From Hyphomicrobiales bacterium (GTDB lineage: Bacteria; Pseudomonadota; Alphaproteobacteria; Parvibaculales; Parvibaculaceae): a stretch of DNA of 64,000 nt. The notes under the pieces were generated by a model. That model was not told the origin of the DNA. It made no database searches and saw only the letters and a list, made by a program, of their open reading frames with translations. The position numbers and the translations under genes were made by a program. Shown here one piece after another: positions 55,108 through 63,950 of this stretch (the first letter of the stretch is position 1; each line of letters starts with the position of its first letter). The stretch is from contig WGND01000010.1 in NCBI GenBank assembly GCA_016124805.1, forward strand, positions 52,661 through 116,660, in the 5' to 3' direction.

Positions 55108-55941
55108 TCACATGGCGCCGATTGTTGTCCGGTGCAAAAGACGGGCATGGCCGTCATAGCCTCCGGTTGCCTTGTGCAGGACGGAACGATTGTCCCACAT
55201 CACAAGCGTGCCTTCTTCCCAGCGATGGCGATAGACAAAGCGATCCTGCGTCTGCCAGTTGAGAAGTTCCTCAAGTTCTTCTGAAGCCGGGCGGGCACAC
55301 CCTTCAAGATCCACAATATAGCCGGCGCATCCGAAGAGTGCCGGACGTCCGGTTTCAGGATGCGGCCTGACAAGCCGATGATGCTGAACGGCCTCGGCCG
55401 ATACGGAGGGGCGAATGGTCATGCTTCGGCCGGCATCATCCTTTCCGTAGAAACCCTCCGGCGAATAGGCACGACGCGCCGAATGCACCGCGATCACGTC
55501 GCGGTAATGCGCCTGGCGATCGGCGAGCAGGCCTGACCAGGCGAGCTGCTGATTGGCGAATAATGTGTCGCCACCGGTTTTCGGGATGGTGATGCTATAA
55601 AGCAGGGTGCCGTCTGGCGGTGTCGCCAAAAAACTCCAGTCGCTATGCCATGCTTCGGCGAAAATCGGTCCGGTTTCATCGGCCTTGCGTTCGACGGCGA
55701 TGACATGCTCCCGCCCGGGGATGGGCGCAATGAAGGGATCAACGCTGAACTGGCCGAAACAGCGTGTCACCCGCTCAAGATCGTCATCGGAAAGCGTCTG
55801 GTCGGGAAAGGCAAGAACATGATGCTGGAGCCACCAGCCTCGAAGGGTGGCTATGGTCGCTGCATCTTGCGTCTGCGACAGATCGATGCCGGTGACTGTC
55901 GCGCCACAGGCCTGTCCGGAAGGCTGGATTTTCAATGTCAT
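55108..55941 (-). CDS. TauD/TfdA-family Fe(II)/2-oxoglutarate dioxygenase
   Basis: A 277-aa oxygenase. Iron ligands are H and D in EAWHSDWSF and the distal H in SVLHKATGG; the 2-oxoglutarate Arg is probably in RLLHRTTI. The start IQPSGQACGATVTGIDLSQ is typical of TauD-like proteins. The substrate is unknown; taurine, alkylsulfates and phenoxyacetates are used in the family. I take the ATG at 55941, with GGGGAG 8 bases upstream. It is the last gene of an oxidoreductase-TetR-dioxygenase operon. Confidence 0.88.
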   Translation of the reverse strand: MTLKIQPSGQACGATVTGIDLSQTQDAATIATLRGWWLQHHVLAFPDQTLSDDDLERVTRCFGQFSVDPFIAPIPGREHVIAVERKADETGPIFAEAWHSDWSFLATPPDGTLLYSITIPKTGGDTLFANQQLAWSGLLADRQAHYRDVIAVHSARRAYSPEGFYGKDDAGRSMTIRPSVSAEAVQHHRLVRPHPETGRPALFGCAGYIVDLEGCARPASEELEELLNWQTQDRFVYRHRWEEGTLVMWDNRSVLHKATGGYDGHARLLHRTTIGAM

Positions 55942-56001
55942 CGTCAATTCTCCCCAATCATCGCGATCTTTGTCATTCTTGTTTTTCGATTCATCGCGTC
56001 G

Positions 56002-56613
56002 TCAAACCTGCGCGGATGAATGGTGGCTGATGAGTCGCGCGAGCAGTCGATCAAAACCTTGAAGATATTGCCTGCGGGCTTCGTCCGGACTTGCCTGCAG
56101 CGCCCCGGAAATGGTGAAGGCGCAAAAACCGATACAATAGGCGAGCATTTCAATTGTTGCCTCGCGCAGGCTGCCACTGCCGGGCACAGTGCCATGGCCT
56201 GCGTCGCGCAAGGCATCCCGGGCGACACGATAGGTTGGCAGGTGAATCCGCCTGATGATGCTGCGGTCCCCCAGGCCTCTGATGGTGCGCGCAGTGAGAA
56301 ACATCAATTCAAAGAAGGCACCCTGGTCAATTGCGAAGTCGAAAACGCGTCCTGCAAGCCACCGCAAATGTTCAACGGGATCGGGTGCTGCCGCGTCCGG
56401 GCGCCGGCGAAGATAGGCTGCATAATTATCAAAACCGTGTTCAACCACGGCGAGCAGCAGAGCCTCCTTGTCCGCATAATGGCGGTATATTGCCATTGGC
56501 GTGATGCCTGCGCGCCTGGCGACGTCGCGCAAGGAAACGCCATCGGGGCCGACTGCCAGAAAGCGCTCAGCGGCGATGGCCAGCAGCTTTTCCTTTGTTC
56601 CCTTCACAGCCAT
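56002..56613 (-). CDS. TetR-family transcriptional regulator
   Basis: A 203-aa regulator with an N-terminal HTH (LLAIAAERFLAVGPDGVSLRDVARRAGITPMAIYRHYADKEALL region) and a divergent helical ligand domain. It sits 6 bp after the oxidoreductase stop and before the dioxygenase, so it probably represses its own operon through the palindrome at 58248-58263. The inducing ligand is not predictable. Confidence 0.92.
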   Translation of the reverse strand: MAVKGTKEKLLAIAAERFLAVGPDGVSLRDVARRAGITPMAIYRHYADKEALLLAVVEHGFDNYAAYLRRRPDAAAPDPVEHLRWLAGRVFDFAIDQGAFFELMFLTARTIRGLGDRSIIRRIHLPTYRVARDALRDAGHGTVPGSGSLREATIEMLAYCIGFCAFTISGALQASPDEARRQYLQGFDRLLARLISHHSSAQV

Positions 56614-56619
56614 GTAACG

Positions 56620-58233
56620 TCAACCATTCGCTTCGATATTTCCCGACCGGATGTCCTGCATCAAGTTTCTTCCCAAGATGGATGAAACGCAAATGACGCC
56701 GCCAACCAGGGCGCCGATGACACCATCGGTGGCGACATCCTGACCCGTCAAGTACAGACCCGGTATTGGCGTTTGGGCACGGAGCCAGTCCTGCCGGAAA
56801 CGGCTCGGCGAACTTTCGATGCCCATGAAGTCACCACGCTGCCGCTTGACGAATGTTTCGTAGGAAAGGGGCGTTGACACCTCAACATGGCGGATGCGCC
56901 CATCGACCTGCGGCACCAACCTGCACAAATCTTCCATCAACCGCCGTTCAATCCGCGCCTTGAGCGCCAAATAGTCATCGCCTCGTTTCATCCACCGCGT
57001 CCCGCTCCATTTTTCGAAATGACGAAAATTGCTGCAGGCATACATTTCAATGGTCGATTTGCCCGAAAATTCCCGATCCCAGCTCGGGTCCTTCGCCGAG
57101 GGGAAGGTGATAAATGTCCAGGCAAAGGGTTTGGCAAAATCGGCCTGATGGTCAGCGAGGTTTCCGGAAAAATCTGTAGACGGATGATACCAGATGTTGG
57201 CAGGATCAAAATTCAGCTCTGCTGCCGACCCTTCCAGTCCGATATTCAGCCCGACAACAGCATAGCTATCGACCACGTTTGATAGCTTGTCCTGCAGGCC
57301 AAAATCACTCCGCACTTTCGGGTCAAGCATTCGACCAAAGCTGTTGCGCACGCCGGCGTTACTTATCACTGTCGGGCAGATCACCTCCTCACCCGACGTT
57401 AACCGGACGCCCTTGGCTGCACCATTTGCAACAAGGACCTGCTCAACATTGGCGCTATGGAGGACCTTGCCGCCCGCCCGTTCAATGATCGGCACCATAG
57501 CGTCAGCAAAGGCACTGCCGCCGCCGACGGGATAGAAACCACCATTGAGATAGTGTTTTGCCAGCATACAGTGCATGGCAAAGGAACTGCGTGTCGGCTC
57601 GATCCCGTAGTCGCCCCAATTTGCACAGAGAACCGCAATAAGGTCTCGATTTTCGGTCAGGTCTGAAAGCACATCCAGCGTGATACGATCTGATGCGTCG
57701 TGGAATGGCTTGTTTGCCTCAATGTAGCCGTCGGGCGTGACGCCCTGAGGCAGGGACTTCATGGCAAAGAAGGGTGCCGAGGATTTTGCCGTGCGTTGCA
57801 TGAGCTGCAGATAGGTGTCGATGGCAGCGCCTTCGTTGGGAAACCAGCTTTTCAGCGCATCCCGAAAGGGTTCGAGACCGGCAGGGATTGGATATTCTTT
57901 TTGCCCGATCACCACACGATTGAATATTTCCGGCATCGGTGCCCATTCGACACCATTGCCTGTGGCGTGATCGAAGAGCTTGCGTGTCATGGTCGCGCGC
58001 GTGCCGACTTCGCCAACATAGTGCAATCCGACAGTCCATTTGTAACCCGCACGCTCATAGCTTTGTGTCAGCCCCCCGATGACATTGTTCTGCTCCAGAA
58101 CCAGCACCCTGTGTCCGCGTTGTGCCAGCAGCGAAGCGGCGCCCAGCCCGCCCATGCCGGAACCGATCACGATTTGATCAAACTCGCCCTTAATTCCGAC
58201 AGATTTTCGATACGCCGAACCCTGAGACTGCAT
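56620..58233 (-). CDS. CrtI/retinol-saturase-like FAD oxidoreductase
   Basis: A 537-aa flavoprotein with dinucleotide site IVIGSGMGGLGAASLLAQRGHRV and the following LEQNNVIGGLTQSYERAGY, typical of phytoene desaturases, carotenoid isomerases and all-trans-retinol 13,14-reductases. The C-terminal LYLTGQDVATDGVIGALVGG contacts FAD. No other carotenoid genes are near, so a lipid or isoprenoid substrate is likely but unproven. ATG at 58233 is preferred over the TTG two codons earlier. It is the first gene of the operon with TetR and TauD-like genes. Confidence 0.85.
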   Translation of the reverse strand: MQSQGSAYRKSVGIKGEFDQIVIGSGMGGLGAASLLAQRGHRVLVLEQNNVIGGLTQSYERAGYKWTVGLHYVGEVGTRATMTRKLFDHATGNGVEWAPMPEIFNRVVIGQKEYPIPAGLEPFRDALKSWFPNEGAAIDTYLQLMQRTAKSSAPFFAMKSLPQGVTPDGYIEANKPFHDASDRITLDVLSDLTENRDLIAVLCANWGDYGIEPTRSSFAMHCMLAKHYLNGGFYPVGGGSAFADAMVPIIERAGGKVLHSANVEQVLVANGAAKGVRLTSGEEVICPTVISNAGVRNSFGRMLDPKVRSDFGLQDKLSNVVDSYAVVGLNIGLEGSAAELNFDPANIWYHPSTDFSGNLADHQADFAKPFAWTFITFPSAKDPSWDREFSGKSTIEMYACSNFRHFEKWSGTRWMKRGDDYLALKARIERRLMEDLCRLVPQVDGRIRHVEVSTPLSYETFVKRQRGDFMGIESSPSRFRQDWLRAQTPIPGLYLTGQDVATDGVIGALVGGVICVSSILGRNLMQDIRSGNIEANG

Positions 58234-58247
58234 TTTCAACCACCGCT

Positions 58248-58263
58248 GTATACATGTGTATAC
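58248..58263. promoter_or_regulatory. Palindromic operator candidate for the TetR-controlled operon
   Basis: GTATACA-TG-TGTATAC, a perfect 7+7 inverted repeat with a 2-bp spacer, ends 14 bp before the oxidoreductase ATG. TetR regulators usually bind such sites near their own promoters. Confidence 0.6.
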
Positions 58264-58445
58264 TTTTGGTATCCGATGCTCGCCGCCCTGTCAAGGCAGC
58301 CCCACCGCTTGAGGTCCTGGCAATAGGCGGCCATCAGCGCGGGGCGGCGGGGCGGCGGGCCAGCGAACTGTCCTGACCGGCGCGTCTGTGGCAGACTTGG
58401 CCGCCCCCAAAACGCTGCCCCTATTTCTGATCCGGAACCCAGGTT

Positions 58446-59345
58446 TTGACTCTCGAAAAACTCGCCAAACTCTCCCAGACACAGGTGTGGAACACCCTGC
58501 TCGCGCTGCTGCGGAACAATCTGCCGAAGACCCCTCAGGGGGATGAACTCTTTTCGGTGATCCTGTTTCTGCTGACACACAGGCGGCTGCCCAATAACGG
58601 CCCCTATATGAATGATGTGCTGAGCGCGCTCAAAACCAGCGGCGAGCTTGCCAATCCCCTGCGCGTCTTCACGACCGACAAGGAGTTTGTGAAACTCTAT
58701 ATCAAGGCAAAGGTAGGCGATGAATATAATGTGCCGACACTGGCGGTCCTGAAGTCCTCCCGGGAGGTGGATGATTATCCATTCCCGGAGCATTGCTTCA
58801 TCAAGCCGACCCATTCCAGCGGTGACTTTCTCTATCACGAGCCGGGCGTTACACTGGACCGTGCGGAGATCAAAAGCTGGTTTGGCATCAATTTCTACGA
58901 GAAGATGCGCGAGGCCAACTACAAGGATCTCAAGCCGAAGGTGATCGTTGAACCCATCATTTTCGGCAACAAGGATCTCACCGAATACAAGATCCATTGC
59001 TGGCGGGGCGAGGCCAAAGTCGCCACGGTGGTGCAAAACCGCTTCAGCGACCGGACGGTGACCGAGTTCGACATGAACTGGGATTTCCTGCCGATCGACA
59101 AGGGCTATAAGCAGGTGCCCGACATGCCCAAGCCCGCCAATTTTGACGAGATGATCCAGGTCACACAAACGCTCGCCGCCGATTTTGGCCTGGTGCGCGT
59201 TGATATTTTCAATGATGGCAAGACGCTTTATGTCGGCGAGCTGACCCATTGCAATGGCGCCGGGCTGGGGCGCTATAAATCGGTGGAGTCCGAAGCGCTA
59301 ATGTCTCAGGCCGTGTTTTCACCGCCCGCGAGTGGTCCCCAGTGA
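58446..59345 (+). CDS. TupA-like ATP-grasp protein
   Basis: A 299-aa protein similar to the TupA-like ATP-grasp group often linked to polysaccharide or teichuronopeptide synthesis. Cues are FIKPTHSSGDF (nucleotide-binding strand and loop), PKVIVEPIIFG, EYKIHCWRGEAK and, near the end, VRVDIFNDGKTLYVGELTHCNGAG with the metal-binding acid residues. The TTG start at 58446 is uncertain because the nearby AGG is very close. No glycan genes flank it in the window. Confidence 0.78.
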   Translation: MTLEKLAKLSQTQVWNTLLALLRNNLPKTPQGDELFSVILFLLTHRRLPNNGPYMNDVLSALKTSGELANPLRVFTTDKEFVKLYIKAKVGDEYNVPTLAVLKSSREVDDYPFPEHCFIKPTHSSGDFLYHEPGVTLDRAEIKSWFGINFYEKMREANYKDLKPKVIVEPIIFGNKDLTEYKIHCWRGEAKVATVVQNRFSDRTVTEFDMNWDFLPIDKGYKQVPDMPKPANFDEMIQVTQTLAADFGLVRVDIFNDGKTLYVGELTHCNGAGLGRYKSVESEALMSQAVFSPPASGPQ

Positions 59346-59786
59346 CTAAATAGCAGGCAGTTGCGCATGGTCGCAGCGATGTGGCGACCCGTCAGGGCGT
59401 CAAAGTATAGCGTTACCAAAAGATGCTCATTTGAGGGCAAAATCCAAAATCCGGCGCCAGATTCAAGCGCCAATTTTCAGAAAATGAGTCTCTTCGGCAC
59501 CGTTTTCCGGGCCCTGTGGCAACCAAACACCACTCCCCAAAATTGCCTCTAAGTTCCTGTTTCCAAAGAAAAATAGAAAGACGCTTTTGCGTCGTCGACG
59601 GCGCGACGGGCGGAATCACGCGTGCAGGAACGCCACAGTGTGGGGGCGTCATTCAGTTGTCACAAAAGGTCGTCCGATCCGTCACATCCACCTGCTAGTT
59701 GGCTCAATCACGGGGGGCGTTACGTAGAGAATCTGCGGTCGTCAATCCTGCTAACGAAGTTCATCCATTAACACGGAGACGTCCTC
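59346..59786. other. Long intergenic region before the porin
   Basis: No convincing gene in 441 bp. It contains a GACGC-TTTT-GCGTC hairpin (59580-59593) followed by a CGTCGACG palindrome, then the Pho-box-like repeat (59646-59663). The porin promoter and leader must lie in the last 130 bp. Confidence 0.55.
59646..59663 (+). promoter_or_regulatory. Pho-box-like direct repeat before the porin
   Basis: GCGTCAT, four bases, TTGTCAC: two imperfect copies of the PhoB half-site CTGTCAT at the correct 11-bp period. It lies 123 bp before the porin ATG. No good -10 box is placed at the canonical distance, so support is moderate. Confidence 0.35.
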
Positions 59787-61130
59787 ATGACGTTCAAAAA
59801 CATCCTGCTGGCTGGTACCGCTCTTGGTGCTGCAGCGCTCTTCACGGGTCCGGCGATGGCTGGCTCGTCCTATGAAAACGATGCTGTCAAGGCTCAGCTT
59901 GAAGCCCTGCAGCAGCAGATCGATGACATGAAGGTTCAGTACGGCAACGAACTGAAGGACATCAAGGAACGTCAGGACGCCGTTCAGGTGACGATGAAGA
60001 ACGGTCGCCCGACCTTCAAGACCGGCGATGGCCTGTTTGAACTGTCGATCCAGGGCCGCGCCCATCTCGACACGGGCATGTACAGCCAGAGCTCTTCTGA
60101 CAAGGCGCTCACCGGTGGCCGTCAGGGCAACATCAACTTCCGTCGTGCCATTCTCGGCGTCAGCGGCACCTTCATGAAGGATTGGGGCTATGACCTGTTC
60201 TTCAACTTCGGTGACTCGGGCAACGAACAGTCCGGCGTGATCTATGAAGCCGCCCTGCATTATGAAGGCATTGACGGCATCAAGATCAGCCTCGGCGCCA
60301 TCCAGCCGAAGATGACGCTTGATGACTCCACGTCGTCAAATGACATCACCTTCATCGAACGCGCCACTGCCGCCAACCTCGCCACTTCCTTCGGCGCTGG
60401 CGACGGTCGTATGGCGATCGGTGTGACCGGCCACACGGACAACTTCTTTGCCGCCGGTTACTACACAATGAACTCGGTTGGTTCGACAGCTGACTACGAC
60501 ACATCCAACCTGGTTGGCCGTGTTGCCGTTGCCTTCGAACCGATGGAAGGCGCCACACTGCATCTCGGCGCGTCGGGCACATATTCGATGAATATCCCCA
60601 ACCAGACAATGCGTCTGCGTGACCGTCCCGAACTTCGTGTTGACCCGACCCGCTATATCGACACCGGCAACCTGACCGACGTCGACAAGGCCTACACCTA
60701 TGGTCCGGAAGCTGCCTTCGCGACAGGCCCGTTCCGCGTTCAGGGCGAATATTATGTCTATGAACTCGACCGCACAGCCAACCCCGATCCTTCCTTCAAC
60801 GCATGGTATGCGCAGGCTTCATGGATCGTGACGGGCGAAGCCTACAAGTACGACATCAAGAAAGCTGCCTTCAAGGGCGTTTCGCCTGCCAACCCCTTCG
60901 TTGCCGGTGGTGGCATTGGTGCTGTCGAACTTGCCGTTCGTTACAGCTCCGCTGACCTGACAGACGGCACCGTTGTTGGTGGCGAACAGGACATCTGGAC
61001 TGGTGGCATCAACTGGTATCCGAACAAGAACGTTCGCTTCATGCTCGAATATCTCAATGTTGACGTGAATCAGGGCGCCCTGAACTACGGTCATGACGCC
61101 GTGGCTCTGCGTACGCAGTTCACGTTCTAA
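59787..61130 (+). CDS. OprP/OprO-type (phosphate-selective) porin
   Basis: A 447-aa outer-membrane porin: a Sec signal ending in GPAMAGSS, a short coiled-coil of about 45 residues (AQLEALQQQIDDMKVQ), then alternating beta strands closing with LRTQFTF, whose terminal Phe is the outer-membrane sorting mark. Features RAHLDTGMY, INFRRAILGVSGTFMKDW and FFNFGDSG match the Porin_O_P family. The neighbouring PstS-like gene supports an anion role, probably phosphate or polyphosphate. AGACG-rich sequence precedes the ATG. Confidence 0.88.
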   Translation: MTFKNILLAGTALGAAALFTGPAMAGSSYENDAVKAQLEALQQQIDDMKVQYGNELKDIKERQDAVQVTMKNGRPTFKTGDGLFELSIQGRAHLDTGMYSQSSSDKALTGGRQGNINFRRAILGVSGTFMKDWGYDLFFNFGDSGNEQSGVIYEAALHYEGIDGIKISLGAIQPKMTLDDSTSSNDITFIERATAANLATSFGAGDGRMAIGVTGHTDNFFAAGYYTMNSVGSTADYDTSNLVGRVAVAFEPMEGATLHLGASGTYSMNIPNQTMRLRDRPELRVDPTRYIDTGNLTDVDKAYTYGPEAAFATGPFRVQGEYYVYELDRTANPDPSFNAWYAQASWIVTGEAYKYDIKKAAFKGVSPANPFVAGGGIGAVELAVRYSSADLTDGTVVGGEQDIWTGGINWYPNKNVRFMLEYLNVDVNQGALNYGHDAVALRTQFTF

Positions 61131-61157
61131 TACGACTGATCCTCGCAGGTCGGTTGG

Positions 61158-61194
61158 AGGCCTCACCGGGAAACCGGTGGGGCCTTCTTCTTTT
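61158..61194 (+). terminator. Intrinsic terminator after the porin
   Basis: AGGCCTCACCGG (61158-61169), GAAA loop and CCGGTGGGGCCT (61174-61185) form a 12-bp stem with one G-T wobble, followed by TCTTCTTTT. Confidence 0.9.
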
Positions 61195-61267
61195 CAGGCA
61201 TGGAAAATGGCAAGACAAAATGGCCCGAAATGATCGAGCCATTATATTCGCGACGATGCAGTGTGGA

Positions 61268-62230
61268 TCAGCCGCCGATCTTGCCCAGCTCCTCGCGGGC
61301 AAAAATAAATGGCATGGGGAAGAAGCCGTCCTTTGAGGTATCGGCCTGCCCTTCGCTGGAGAGCACATAGCGCAGGAATTCGCCACGCAGCGGATCAAGC
61401 GGCTTGCCCGGCGCCCTGTCCACATAAAGATAGAGAAAGCGGCTGACGGGATAGGCGCCTGAATAGGCATTGGCTTGTGTGGCATCGACGCATTTGCCAT
61501 CGCCCGCATCAAGCTGCAGGGCCTTCACGCCTTTGCCGCGATAGCCGATCCTTGTATAGCCGATGGCATATTTATCTGCGGCAATCGCCTGTACAAGTTT
61601 CCAGGGATTGGGCTGCGTCTTGACGCTGTCCTTGATGTCGCCATCCAGCATTGTGACTTCCCGGAAATAGCTGCTGGCGCTGTCACGCGACGGCGGGCCA
61701 TAGGCCGTGATCGGCTGTGTTGCCCACTCACCCTTTACGCCCAGATCACCCCAGCTTGCGGCATTCTTTCCACCACGCAGATGGCTACGGGAAAAGATTT
61801 CATCGATCTGGCCGAAGCTAAGACAGGTGAGCGGGTTTTCCTTGTTCACAAAGACGGCAAGTGTTTCCAGTGCGACACGGAGCTGGGTCGGCTTGTAACC
61901 GAATTTTTCTTCGAAGCTGTCGCGCTCGGCACTCGTCATGGCGCGCGCCATGGGGCCGAATTGTGCCTTGCCCCTGATCAGGGCCGGCGGCGCGTCAGCC
62001 GATTCCGTGCCGGCGATCTCCATCCGAACCTTTGGATATTTGGACAGATAACCCTCCGACCACAAGGCCATGAGATTGGCGAGGGTGTCGGAACCCTCCG
62101 ACTTCAAGGTGCCCTCAATACCGGGCACCGGGTCATAAGCGGCATAGCGGCCATCAAGATCGACCGCGAAACCGGCTGTGGCAGGACCACAGGCCGTCAG
62201 GGCGCCAAGGAAAATACGCAGGCGCTTCAT
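61268..62230 (-). CDS. PstS-like phosphate-binding periplasmic protein
   Basis: A 320-aa solute-binding protein with a signal peptide (MKRLRIFLGALTACGPATAGFA). GSDTLANLMALWSEGYLSKYP, GKAQFGPMARAMTSAE and GPPSRDSASSYFREV correspond to the phosphate-binding loops of the PstS superfamily. The start at 62230 has AAGGA 9 bases upstream. No pstCAB genes follow, so it may work with a distant transporter or as a separate sensor; it converges on the porin gene. Confidence 0.85.
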   Translation of the reverse strand: MKRLRIFLGALTACGPATAGFAVDLDGRYAAYDPVPGIEGTLKSEGSDTLANLMALWSEGYLSKYPKVRMEIAGTESADAPPALIRGKAQFGPMARAMTSAERDSFEEKFGYKPTQLRVALETLAVFVNKENPLTCLSFGQIDEIFSRSHLRGGKNAASWGDLGVKGEWATQPITAYGPPSRDSASSYFREVTMLDGDIKDSVKTQPNPWKLVQAIAADKYAIGYTRIGYRGKGVKALQLDAGDGKCVDATQANAYSGAYPVSRFLYLYVDRAPGKPLDPLRGEFLRYVLSSEGQADTSKDGFFPMPFIFAREELGKIGG

Positions 62231-62336
62231 GAGAACTTGTCCTTCTGAAACAACAATCAAGATGCCGAGGCTATCGACATTACACGCTCACAGATATGCC
62301 GGGATGTGAGACAGGTGATGAGAGCACTATAAATTT

Positions 62337-62354
62337 GCAACAGGCGCATGACAC
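62337..62354 (-). promoter_or_regulatory. Pho-box-like direct repeat before the PstS-like gene
   Basis: On the minus strand GTGTCAT (62354-62348), four bases, CTGTTGC (62343-62337) match the two PhoB half-sites at 6 and 4 of 7 positions. TATAGT follows 5 bases later, closer than usual for a -10 box. The site lies about 107 bp before the start. Confidence 0.35.
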
Positions 62355-62431
62355 GCTGTCGCAGACATGAAAACGGCCTCCACTGCTTTCAGACAGGAGA
62401 GGCCGCATTCCATTTTCCAAAACCGGTGCGC

Positions 62432-63760
62432 TCAGAGAATGCCCTGCGCTGTGGCGCGTGCGATATCGGCTTTCAGCGTGCGCGCCCCCAGAATGAAATG
62501 CGCGGCACCCCAGAAGCCCACCACGGACACTGTCAGAAGTGCATAACGCAGCGACTCAGTCCCCGCACTCGGCGCATAGAAATCGCTCAACACACCCACT
62601 GTCTGCGGCCCCAGACCCAGGCCGATAATATTGAGGATGAAGAGCAGGATGGCCGAGGCCACCGCCCGCATGCGCAGCGTGACGAGAGACTGCACCATGG
62701 AGAGGCAGGGCGCGAGATAGGCTGCCCCTGCAAAGGCGGGAATGATGAAAAAGCCCAGCGCCCAGACCGGGCTTTCGGACATGAAGACGCCGAAGGAAAA
62801 GGGCGAGACAACAATCCAGATGATGGCGGGGACCCAGAGGTTCCAGCGGACATCGCGCTTGCCGAGCCTGTCGCCCAGATAGCCGCCGAGATAGGTTCCC
62901 AGACCACCTGAAAAGCCGATGATGAGCGCCAGCGACGTGCCGATCATGCCGGAGGAAAGCTGGAAAGAGCGCGCCAGGAAAGGCGGCATCCAGACAACCG
63001 AGGCATAGCCGACGAAAGCGCAAAGCGCGGTGCCAAAGGCGATGTGACGGAAGGAGCGCTGCCCCCAGAGGAACCGCGCAACCTCCATGACAGCCGGGGC
63101 CTCGCGCCTGTCGACCAGACCATCGGCAAAACCGCGCTGGGGTTCTTTCAGGGTCGTGCGCACGATGACGGCGAGGACCAGACCCGGCAGGCCAACGGTC
63201 ATGAAGGCGATGCGCCAGCCAAACCATTGGGCAACCCAGCCACCGACGAGGAAGCCGATCAGAATACCGATATTGACGCCGAGCGAGAAAATGCCGAGCG
63301 CCGCACCGCGCTGGGCGGGCGGGAACATGTCGGCAATCATGGAGTGGGAGGGCGGGCTTGAGCCTGCCTCACCCACACCCACACCGATGCGCAGGATGGC
63401 GAGCTGCCAGAAACTGGTGACTGTGGCGCAAAGGGCCGTCATGCCGGAAAAGAGTGTCAGCGAAACCGTGATGATATTGCGGCGGCTGGTGCGGTCGGCC
63501 AGAAAGGCAATCGGAATGCCCAGCGTGGCATAGAAGATGGCAAAGGCGATACCCGAGAGAAAACCGAGCTGGGTATCGGACAGGCCGAGCTCCATCTTGA
63601 TCGGCTGCAGCAGGATCGACAGGATCTGACGGTCGACATAATTGACCGTGTAAACAATGGTGAGAACGCTCAGTGCATACCATCGATAGGCAGGCGTGAA
63701 GCCCCCTGTTGCGGCTGCACCAGACGCGGTTGCGCCGGCCCCGCTTTGCCCTTCGGCCAT
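62432..63760 (-). CDS. Major facilitator superfamily transporter (spinster-like)
   Basis: A 442-aa, 12-span transporter. The first span YALSVLTIVYTVNYVDRQILSILLQPIK and LGFLSGIAFAIFYATLGIPIAFLADRTSRR (motif A region) match the spinster/ACS-like MFS branch; the centre has a cytoplasmic loop with GLVDRREAPAVMEV. The substrate is not predictable; organic anions and lipids are used in this branch. The start at 63760 (MAEGQSGAGATASG) has GGGGAGATT upstream; the frame extends to 63868 without support. A Gly/Ala-rich 20-residue N-terminus precedes the first span. Confidence 0.9.
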   Translation of the reverse strand: MAEGQSGAGATASGAAATGGFTPAYRWYALSVLTIVYTVNYVDRQILSILLQPIKMELGLSDTQLGFLSGIAFAIFYATLGIPIAFLADRTSRRNIITVSLTLFSGMTALCATVTSFWQLAILRIGVGVGEAGSSPPSHSMIADMFPPAQRGAALGIFSLGVNIGILIGFLVGGWVAQWFGWRIAFMTVGLPGLVLAVIVRTTLKEPQRGFADGLVDRREAPAVMEVARFLWGQRSFRHIAFGTALCAFVGYASVVWMPPFLARSFQLSSGMIGTSLALIIGFSGGLGTYLGGYLGDRLGKRDVRWNLWVPAIIWIVVSPFSFGVFMSESPVWALGFFIIPAFAGAAYLAPCLSMVQSLVTLRMRAVASAILLFILNIIGLGLGPQTVGVLSDFYAPSAGTESLRYALLTVSVVGFWGAAHFILGARTLKADIARATAQGIL

Positions 63761-63950
63761 CCCAATCTCCCCGTTGATGCGCGCGGTGTCATGGCGACAG
63801 CCGTCACTTATTCGTTTTGCGACACAATAGCAGGCCTGCCCCCAATCACAAATATTGCGACGCATCATGGCTTTAGCAGCAAATGAGCGTGCGGGAGGTC
63901 GAGTCCGAATATGGCGAGCGCAAACCGGCGAGGCGGCCTAGAATGGCGAC

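Noticed and set aside
59361..59698. Small open frames before the porin
   Set aside because: Short, overlapping on both strands, without start signals or protein-like composition; the region looks regulatory.
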